DNA of 11,827 bases from Myxococcales bacterium. Lineage in GTDB: Bacteria; Myxococcota; Polyangia; Polyangiales; Polyangiaceae. Below, one piece after another: positions 6,362-11,827 of the stretch (positions are counted from its first letter, which is position 1; every line of letters begins with the position of its first letter). Location of the stretch: NCBI GenBank assembly GCA_020430865.1, contig JAGQIY010000074.1:1-11827 (forward strand), written 5' to 3'. The notes beneath the pieces are model-generated. The model saw only the letters and a list, made by a program, of their open reading frames with translations, made no database searches and was not told where the DNA came from. A program made the translations under genes and the position numbers.

Positions 6362-6595
6362 AGAGGACGTCACTGGGCTCTCGCTGTGTTGCCGTGCGGC
6401 AGGAAATCAGTGCGGCCATGTCTGCGCGTGGGCGCGGGGCTCGCTCCTGGTGCCCGGGTCAGCGGAGGTCAGGCACGCAAAGGTGCGCGTGCGTCGGAGC
6501 GCGCGATCGCGGCTCCCTCGGGCTCGGTGGCCCAGATTACCGCACGGGAACGAAACGGGTGTGGCTGCCGACGGGACGCGGCGGCTCGAGTCACG

Positions 6596-6631
6596 TCCCC
6601 CTCGACCCCGCGCTCCCCCTCGACCTCGCGA
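6596..6631. repeat. Two-copy 18-base tandem repeat
   Basis: Bases 6596-6613 and 6614-6631 are adjacent 18-base units, both beginning TCCCCCTCGACC and identical at 16 of 18 positions. The repeat sits just left of the palindrome at 6639-6657 in the same spacer. It may be a slippage product or paired protein-binding sites. Confidence 0.55.
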
Positions 6632-6638
6632 TGCCCAG

Positions 6639-6657
6639 GCATGAGCACGGCTCATGC
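6639..6657. promoter_or_regulatory. Palindrome GCATGAGC-ACG-GCTCATGC
   Basis: Perfect 8-base arms with a 3-base centre lie 135 bases upstream of the cytochrome c start. It could be an operator, or a compact hairpin in a long leader. It is the most convincing regulatory-looking site for the cytochrome gene. Confidence 0.4.
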
Positions 6658-6791
6658 GTGACACCCGTGGGGCCGTACTTGCGTCAGTTCGGGCCTCGAG
6701 CGTCAGAAACAGCACTGCTTGCATGAAAGACCCCGCGAAAGAACTGGAGTGTCGTCGTGCGCTCGCCCCGAGATGCGGTATGGGGGAGACC

Positions 6792-7226
6792 ATGCGCGGA
6801 GGAAACCACGGAACGCTCGCTCCCTTCGCGCCTCTCCGAGGACGCGTCGCGGTGGCGCTCTGGCTCGCTGCGCTGACCTTTGGATGTCAGCGCGCAAAGC
6901 CCTGGCCCGACGGTTCCCCACAGACCGAGGATGAACAGCTGGCGCAGGATCTGTGGACCAACCGCTGCGCGGAGTGCCACGGAAAGCTCGGTCATGGAGA
7001 CGGACCGACGGCGCACACACTCAAGACGCCGCCCCGCAACTTCACCGATCCCGAGTGGCAGAAGGAGGAAAAGGACGACGAGCTGGAGGCGGTGATCCTG
7101 CTTGGGGGCGCGGCGATGGGGTACTCGTCGGAGATGCCGCCCAACCCGGATCTCAACAAGCACCCGAACGTGGCGCCTCTGCTGGTGAAGAAGATTCGTT
7201 CGCTCGATCGATCTCGACCCCGCTGA
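6792..7226 (+). CDS. Mono-haem cytochrome c lipoprotein
   Basis: This 144-residue exported protein has a signal peptide with a hydrophobic stretch (~19-31, VAVALWLAALTFG) and lipobox TFGC, lipidated at Cys32. One haem c attachment motif, C59-AE-C62-H63 (NRCAECHGKLGHGDG), is followed by a typical class I c-type layout. The likely sixth haem ligand is Met115 in SSEMPP. The domain runs to the end. GGGGGAG ends 3 bases before the ATG at 6792; longer in-frame starts at 6780, 6723 and 6654 would displace the signal peptide and are less likely. The function is single-electron transfer at the outer face of a membrane; the partners are not encoded nearby. It converges with the AAA+ operon (71-base gap). 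The TlpA-like protein 3 kb away could serve cytochrome c maturation, but there is no linkage evidence. Confidence 0.87.
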   Translation: MRGGNHGTLAPFAPLRGRVAVALWLAALTFGCQRAKPWPDGSPQTEDEQLAQDLWTNRCAECHGKLGHGDGPTAHTLKTPPRNFTDPEWQKEEKDDELEAVILLGGAAMGYSSEMPPNPDLNKHPNVAPLLVKKIRSLDRSRPR

Positions 7227-7272
7227 AGCTCTGGTGGGAGTTGCGTGAGCGCGCTGGCCAGGCCCGATGGGG

Positions 7273-7288
7273 GCGCAGCCGACTGCGC
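7273..7288. terminator. Hairpin between convergent cytochrome c and AAA+ genes
   Basis: GCGCAG-CCGA-CTGCGC gives a compact 6-base-pair stem with a 4-base loop in the 71-base gap between two convergent stop codons. There is no T-run on either strand; it may act as a weak or Rho-assisted terminator for either transcript. Confidence 0.35.
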
Positions 7289-7297
7289 GCCAGAACG

Positions 7298-9571
7298 CTA
7301 GCGAGGCTGCACTCGGAGCTCGAGGCTGCCCTCACGCGCCGCGTAGCGTACGACGAGATCCCGGGCGCTGGGGTGCCGAGCCAGATGCGCCGCGCGCGGC
7401 GTGACGACCAGCTCCTCGACCACGCGCTTGAGCGGCCTCGCGCCGTACTTCGGGTCGTAACCCAGCCGACTCAGCAGGCGCATCGCCTCACCATCCACGT
7501 CCAGTCGGATCCCGCGGTTCCTCAGCCCCGTGCGCATCTCGACGTGCGAGAGCTCGAGCTGGACCACGCGCAGCAGATCGGCCTCGTCGAGATGCCGGAA
7601 GCTCACGACCTGATCGATTCGGTTGAAGAACTCGGGTCGGAAGAAGTCGCGCGCCGCGCCCTGGAAGTCGCCCGCTGCTTGCTCGTGCTTGCCGAAGCCG
7701 CCGATGCGCTGGACACCGGCGCCCAGGTTCGAGGTCATCAAGATCAGGCAGCTGCGGAAGTCCACCAGGCGCCCCAGCGCGTCGCTGAGTCGTCCCTCTC
7801 CGAGCACCGCCAGCAGCAGATCGAACGTCTCCGAGTGGGCCTTCTCGATCTCATCCAGCAGGACCACGCTCAGCGGCTGGCGTCGCACCTGCTCCGCGAG
7901 GCTTCTCACACCCCGCCCAACCTGAATCAGTCGGTTCGCTGAGCCCGGAAAGCTGAACTCACCCATGTCGAGGCGCACCAGGCGCTCTGGACTACCAAAC
8001 ATCAGCTCGGCGAGGCGCTTGGCGAGCTCCGTCTTGCCGACGCCCGTCGGTCCCACCAGGAGCAGGCTACCCAGGGGCCGCTCGGGGTCGTTCAGCTTGG
8101 CCTTGAGGCGCGCCACCACGCGCGCCGCCGCCCGCACGGCTTCCGGCTGTCCGATCACCTTCCGAGCCAGGTCCTCGGAGATCTCCGCGGTGGTCGCCGA
8201 ATAGGCGTCGCTGATCAGGCGTAGCGGCAACCCCGAGTAGTCGCTGAACAGTCGACTCATCTGCTCGGGCCCCAGCGGGCTGCTCCGGGCCCGCTCCTGA
8301 GCCACCGACTGCTTGCCGAGCCAGGCCATGAAGGCGAATGCCTTGCCCGGGAACTCAGAATCCCTACGGAAAGCATCGAGGTGCTCGATCAAGCGACGTC
8401 GCGCGGCGGGTTCGCTGGAGAGACCCAGGCGACCGATTCCGGTGTCCACGAGGGACAGCAGATCGACGTCATCCGGTGGCTCCACGCGCAGCACCTTCAG
8501 GCGATTGATCAACGCGGGCGCGCTCAGCTTGGCGGCGGCGTACTCCTCCGAGGTCGCCTCGAAGATCAGCGGAAGCTCTCCTCGGATCGCGGGCGGGGCC
8601 AGCATCTGCGCGATGCTGCTGCCGTCGAAGGAGCGCTGAACCACCTCGGAGAGCGAGCCCATGTAGAGCCACGCGTGCTCGTCGCTGAGTTCGCTGATCA
8701 GGGCGAACACGCGCTCTTGCCACATCCCGACGTACATCATCCCGGCGAGTAGCCGGTCCGCGCTCGTCTCGAAGAGCCGGGGCGCGGGCCGATCTGCGCG
8801 CTTGCGGGCCAGCGCGGCGAAGGCCAGGCGCTTGACCAGCGTGGTCTTGCCACTACCTGGCGCGCCGATCACCGCCAGCGAAGGCAGCTTCTTCAGCCCC
8901 ACGATGCGTGTCAGCTCGTTGTCCAGGGGATGGCCGCCAAGGGGCTGAGCGAGACGTCGGCGCGCGGCCTCTTCCACCCACTCGGTGCAGACCTTGGCGC
9001 TGACGCTGTCTTCCATCTCGCCTGTCGGCGCGGCGCCTTGCCTGGCGCCGCGGAGGATGGTCGCCGGCTCCCAAGGGAGAACGTACTCCTCGTGGGCGGC
9101 ACGAAACTCATACGCCCAGGCGGCCTGTGCGCCGACCAGGGCGGTCGCCACGGCGCGCCGAATGACCTCGGGGGCGAGCCCGAGCTCCTCGACCAAGAAC
9201 CACCAGCGAAACCGGGGCAAGACCACGCGGAAAGCACCCGTGGAGAGCTTGCTCCAGGCGTAGCACAGCTCGATTGGAATGCTGCGCCTGCCCACGACCG
9301 CTTGCTTGTCCACGAAGGTCGCCGGGTGCACCTCGACCCGGATGCGATTGATCGCGAACTCGTCGTCCCACAGGTAGCGCTGGACGTCGTCTCCGCTGGT
9401 CAGTCGACCCAAGAGCTGTTGCTCGAGCTGGTCCAGCACCTCCTGGTTCGAGCTGCCGAAGGCAGCTGGCGGAGGCGCGTCGAACAGGAGCTCCTGCTTG
9501 CGCATGGCGAACCCGATCCGTCCGCCATCCGCGTGGCGTACCATGTAGACGCGCAGGCTCGGCGCGTTCAT
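7298..9571 (-). CDS. Clp-family AAA+ ATPase with degenerate D1 and novel N-terminal domain
   Basis: This 757-residue protein is the second gene of a coupled pair. ATG at 9569-9571 overlaps the upstream TGA as ATGA and has AGGAGG 4 bases before it, so an in-frame start further upstream is rejected. Residues 1-~215 form an unfamiliar mixed domain, not the Clp N-domain. D1 (~216-420) has Walker A GAPGSGKT (236-243) and the pore residue Y280 (MMYVG). Walker B reads WLYMGS (301-306), with Gly305-Ser306 where Asp-Glu is expected. The Arg-finger pair is reduced to Asn356-Arg357. No ClpB middle coiled coil follows. D2 (~445-750) is complete: Walker A GPTGVGKTE (507-515), Walker B VVLLDE (569-574), sensor 1 TSN (613-615), Arg finger R651 and sensor 2 GAR (710-712). 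Its pore loop (~544-556) lacks GYVG. It is most likely a protein remodelling or unfolding ATPase working with its neighbour. Confidence 0.9.
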   Translation of the reverse strand: MNAPSLRVYMVRHADGGRIGFAMRKQELLFDAPPPAAFGSSNQEVLDQLEQQLLGRLTSGDDVQRYLWDDEFAINRIRVEVHPATFVDKQAVVGRRSIPIELCYAWSKLSTGAFRVVLPRFRWWFLVEELGLAPEVIRRAVATALVGAQAAWAYEFRAAHEEYVLPWEPATILRGARQGAAPTGEMEDSVSAKVCTEWVEEAARRRLAQPLGGHPLDNELTRIVGLKKLPSLAVIGAPGSGKTTLVKRLAFAALARKRADRPAPRLFETSADRLLAGMMYVGMWQERVFALISELSDEHAWLYMGSLSEVVQRSFDGSSIAQMLAPPAIRGELPLIFEATSEEYAAAKLSAPALINRLKVLRVEPPDDVDLLSLVDTGIGRLGLSSEPAARRRLIEHLDAFRRDSEFPGKAFAFMAWLGKQSVAQERARSSPLGPEQMSRLFSDYSGLPLRLISDAYSATTAEISEDLARKVIGQPEAVRAAARVVARLKAKLNDPERPLGSLLLVGPTGVGKTELAKRLAELMFGSPERLVRLDMGEFSFPGSANRLIQVGRGVRSLAEQVRRQPLSVVLLDEIEKAHSETFDLLLAVLGEGRLSDALGRLVDFRSCLILMTSNLGAGVQRIGGFGKHEQAAGDFQGAARDFFRPEFFNRIDQVVSFRHLDEADLLRVVQLELSHVEMRTGLRNRGIRLDVDGEAMRLLSRLGYDPKYGARPLKRVVEELVVTPRAAHLARHPSARDLVVRYAAREGSLELRVQPR

Positions 9572-11827
9572 CGTTCCTCCTCGGCGCTGGTACCCACCCC
9601 GAGCCACAGGCAGCGCCGGATGGCGTCCTCCAGGTTGCGCGTGGAGATCTCCTCGACGTATCCCAGGCGGTAGTCCTCGATGAGCAGCGGAGCGCGCTCG
9701 GAGTCCTCGCTATCCAGTGGCGGATCGAAGCTCAGTCTACGCACCATCGGGAGCAGGCGCAGCGGGTTCTCCGGGATTGGGGTGAGACCTTCGTCGAGAG
9801 CGCGTTCGAAGCGCAGGATCTGCTCCAGGTGCGCTTCGATCAGCGCGCCGCAGGGCACGTCTTCCTGGAGGCGGCTCACCACCACGCGCACCAGCTCGGA
9901 GCCGAAGGCCGTGGTGGTCCAGGCGTGGGTGCCTGTTTCCCCAGAGAAACGATCGTAGACCAATGGTCCGACGATCTTCAGCACCAGGTGCTCGATGCTG
10001 CCGCCCGAGATCTGCGTCAGCTCGGCGAGCGCGCCTGGGTCGTCGCCGTGGCGCACCCGGCCGTCTTTCAGCCGAGCGCTGAACTCCGCCAGCTCCCCAA
10101 AGCCCTGACCGAACGCGCGTGTCAGCGCGAGCAGCAAGCCTCCCTGGTCCTGCTGCTCCAGTCGGCGTCGCTCGCGGCCGATCTGCGACAGTTCAATCAA
10201 CACCCGGTGCCGGGAGGAGTCCTCGAGCTTGGCCAGCGCTTCGCCGAGGAAGCGCACCCGAGCGTGCAACTCGAACAGCTCGTGCTGGGCGCCGCGGGCG
10301 CTGAAGCTGCGGCGGATGTCCGAGTGCCCGCGGGGCAGTCGCATCCGCCGATCGCGCCCGTGAGGGGTGCGCTGTCCGAACTCTCGAGTGGCGCCCGCGT
10401 TCGCGTTGGAGCGTCGCCCCACCATGCGCTCCAGGCGATCGTGGAGCTCGACCAGCTCCGTCCTGAGCGCATCGGTGTGAAAGAGTGCGTCGCTGGCTTC
10501 CCCGCTGAACTTCGCGCCGGAGGCCTTGCTCGTCAGCTCCGCGATCTTCTTCGCAAGGCGACTCAGAGCGCCGCCAGCCAGCAGCGCGTCCAGCGCGGCC
10601 AGGGACTGCGGCAGCTCATCGGAGAGCTCGCTCACCGTGGCGTTCAGCAGGCGCCCGAGCGGCGGCTCCTTGCCGTCGTTGGCGGCTTGCTCCAGTTGCT
10701 CGCTGAGCAACTGGTAGCGACCCTCGGCGAAGTACACGCGGAACACACGCAGCTTCGCGCGCCCCCCGCTGGCCAGGGCATCGGTGAGCAGGCTGGTGAT
10801 CTCGCGCTCCAGGAAACGCTTCACGCCCCGCGCGCCGTCCCGCGACTCGAAGGCGGCGTCCACCACCTGGCGCAGGGCTCCCTTGTGCACGAAGACGAAG
10901 CAGTCGTTGTCGGTGAGTCCGCGCCGGCCGAGCAGCTTCGAGACCTCCGCCTCGACGATGCTCTCGGCGACCTCTCGGGTCAGCGGCGTGAAGGGTACGA
11001 CGCGGTCGATGCGGTTGAAGAGCTCCGGCGGGAAGAACTCGCGCACGGCCCTCGACATATCCCCGAGGATTCGCGAGCTGGCGTCACCGAAACCGACGGG
11101 TGCGCGCGAGCTGGCGCCGAGGTTGGAGGTCATCAGCACCACCGAGCGCGAGAAGTCAGCGGTCACTCCCGCCGCGTCCGTGAGTCGCCCGGCGTCGAAG
11201 ACCTGGAGCAACAGATAGAGCGCCGAGGGATGCGCCTTCTCGATCTCGTCGAGCAACACCACGCTGAACGGCTGCGCCTGGAGCGGCGCCGTCAGCATTC
11301 CTCGGGGCGAGTAGCGGTCGCCGATCAGACGCATCACCGCGTCGGGTCCGGAGAACTCGCCCATGTCGAGGCGCACGAGGCGCGCGTCGTCGCGGTACAG
11401 GTACTGCGTGATCGCCTTGGCCAGCTCCGTCTTGCCGGTGCCGGTGGGGCCAGTCAGCAGGTACACTCCGTACGGGCGATTCGCGTCGGTCAAGCCCGCA
11501 CGGATACGCAGGATCAGGTCTGTGGCGGCGCGGACGCCCTCGGCTTGGCCCATGACGCGGCGGCGCAGCTGCTCGGAGACGTGCTCGCCATCGAGGGTCG
11601 TGGTGGCTTCGAACAGCCGTACTGGGAGCCCGGTGAGCGTCGACAGGTGCTCGAGTACGTGCTCGGCACGGACCTCACGCACGCTCTTCTGATCGGGGTC
11701 GCTGACGGCGCGAATCACTCCCTCCAGGGGATCCATGACGCGTCCAGGCAGCTCGGAGCCGCTGAGCAGCGCCGAGCCGAGCTCGACCAGGCTGCGCAAC
11801 GCGAACGGATCCACTCGCACCCGCTCG
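9568..11827 (-). CDS. Clp-family AAA+ ATPase with RF2 PCRF-like C-terminal extension (5' end missing)
   Basis: The gene enters from the right edge; 752 codons are visible. Residue numbers here count from the GTG at 11820, which is probably internal. Residues 1-~70 are the end of a D1 small domain and the linker TLTGLPVRL, the equivalent of the WTGIPV linker of ClpA/B. D2 (~80-370) has Walker A GPTGTGKTE (124-132), Walker B VVLLDE (187-192), sensor 1 TSN (231-233), Arg finger R270 and sensor 2 GAR (329-331). The pore loop (~164-176) is RLIGDRYSPRGML, without GYVG. After D2 come ~380 residues not found in ordinary Clp proteins. They comprise helical or coiled regions (~395-470 and 514-560), a very Arg-rich segment (469-510), and a stretch at 615-632 matching the RF2 PCRF core; no GGQ is present. 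It is coupled to the next gene by ATGA. It probably forms a complex with the second ATPase. Confidence 0.9.
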   Translation of the reverse strand, partial: ERVRVDPFALRSLVELGSALLSGSELPGRVMDPLEGVIRAVSDPDQKSVREVRAEHVLEHLSTLTGLPVRLFEATTTLDGEHVSEQLRRRVMGQAEGVRAATDLILRIRAGLTDANRPYGVYLLTGPTGTGKTELAKAITQYLYRDDARLVRLDMGEFSGPDAVMRLIGDRYSPRGMLTAPLQAQPFSVVLLDEIEKAHPSALYLLLQVFDAGRLTDAAGVTADFSRSVVLMTSNLGASSRAPVGFGDASSRILGDMSRAVREFFPPELFNRIDRVVPFTPLTREVAESIVEAEVSKLLGRRGLTDNDCFVFVHKGALRQVVDAAFESRDGARGVKRFLEREITSLLTDALASGGRAKLRVFRVYFAEGRYQLLSEQLEQAANDGKEPPLGRLLNATVSELSDELPQSLAALDALLAGGALSRLAKKIAELTSKASGAKFSGEASDALFHTDALRTELVELHDRLERMVGRRSNANAGATREFGQRTPHGRDRRMRLPRGHSDIRRSFSARGAQHELFELHARVRFLGEALAKLEDSSRHRVLIELSQIGRERRRLEQQDQGGLLLALTRAFGQGFGELAEFSARLKDGRVRHGDDPGALAELTQISGGSIEHLVLKIVGPLVYDRFSGETGTHAWTTTAFGSELVRVVVSRLQEDVPCGALIEAHLEQILRFERALDEGLTPIPENPLRLLPMVRRLSFDPPLDSEDSERAPLLIEDYRLGYVEEISTRNLEDAIRRCLWLGVGTSAEEER
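9569..9586 (-). promoter_or_regulatory. Shine-Dalgarno and ATGA translational coupling site
   Basis: On the minus strand GAGGAGG is followed by AACG and then ATG, whose last two bases begin the TGA stop of the upstream gene. The ribosome site therefore lies inside the coding end of the first ATPase gene. This is the strongest ribosome-binding site seen in the window and supports coupled, roughly matched synthesis of the two ATPases. Confidence 0.85.

Larger units (their letters stand above)
6169..6791. other. Long intergenic region without a convincing gene
   Basis: These 623 bases separate the divergent 208-residue gene and cytochrome c gene. Open frames exist on both strands, but their products are Arg/Pro/Ala-rich, have no domains or exported features, and overlap each other in several frames. 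The region holds palindromes at 6241-6254, 6345-6361 and 6639-6657 and an 18-base tandem repeat at 6596-6631. A looser TGTCG...CGACA inverted repeat lies at 6305-6322. It may contain two promoters and possibly a small RNA, neither of which can be shown by reading alone. Confidence 0.6.

Noticed and set aside
6198..6644. Open frame of 148 codons on the plus strand in the long spacer
   Set aside because: The product is Arg/Pro/Ala-rich with no domain or signal. Competing frames of similar length overlap it on both strands, and it has no credible ribosome site.
7298..9571. Canonical ClpB disaggregase
   Set aside because: It has no Clp N-domain, no middle coiled-coil domain, a degenerate D1 Walker B and a non-canonical D2 pore loop.
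8930..9673. Long plus-strand frame opposite the AAA+ pair
   Set aside because: It spans the junction of two real minus-strand genes and shows no family features.
9568..11827. A true peptide-chain release factor
   Set aside because: No GGQ motif or codon-recognition loop is present. The PCRF-like part is an appendage to a Clp ATPase and is interrupted by extra sequence.

Overview
The window is very GC-rich with strongly GC-biased third codon positions. It encodes lipoproteins with long Gly/Ser/Thr linkers followed by Cys-rich domains, an alkyl-DHAP synthase-type flavoenzyme, and duplicated Clp-type ATPases. Together these suggest a large-genome myxobacterium-like organism (Myxococcota, perhaps Polyangia). 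This is inference from gene style and composition; there is no rRNA or other marker gene in the window. No tRNA, CRISPR array, insertion sequence or phage gene was seen.

Layout, left to right. Bases 1-293 (+) hold the 3' end of an FAD-linked oxidase resembling alkyl-dihydroxyacetonephosphate synthase (ether-lipid synthesis). Convergent to it is a minus-strand pair: an acyl-CoA desaturase (686-1513) followed by a small BFD-type [2Fe-2S] protein (371-634). A 296-base divergent spacer with inverted repeats leads to a plus-strand Cys-rich lipoprotein (1810-2673), a good terminator hairpin, and a membrane-anchored TlpA-like thioredoxin (2832-3497). An alpha/beta hydrolase (minus, 3517-4473) is divergent from a TtcA-type tRNA thiolation enzyme (plus, 4564-5499). 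A 208-residue protein of uncertain family (minus, 5542-6168) follows. Next is a 623-base gene-free stretch with several palindromes and a short tandem repeat, and then a mono-haem cytochrome c lipoprotein (plus, 6792-7226).

The right third (7298-11827, minus) is the most unusual part. It is a translationally coupled pair of large AAA+ proteins related to ClpA/ClpB/ClpC, joined by an ATGA overlap. The downstream protein (757 aa) has an unfamiliar N-terminal domain, a first AAA module whose Walker B acidic residues are replaced although Walker A is intact, and a complete second module. The upstream protein runs off the window. It has a complete second AAA module followed by about 380 residues that Clp proteins normally lack. 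This tail contains stretches that look like the PCRF (domain 2) part of bacterial release factor RF2, but no GGQ catalytic motif. Both proteins have a D2 pore loop that differs from the canonical GYVG loop. The best guess is a hetero-oligomeric unfoldase with one hydrolysis-impaired ring and a ribosome- or substrate-binding appendage. This is the main candidate for an undescribed system.

The left part has a lipid theme (ether-lipid enzyme, desaturase, redox partner) and an envelope-redox theme (Cys-rich lipoprotein, thioredoxin, cytochrome c). The middle genes look like ordinary single-gene units.
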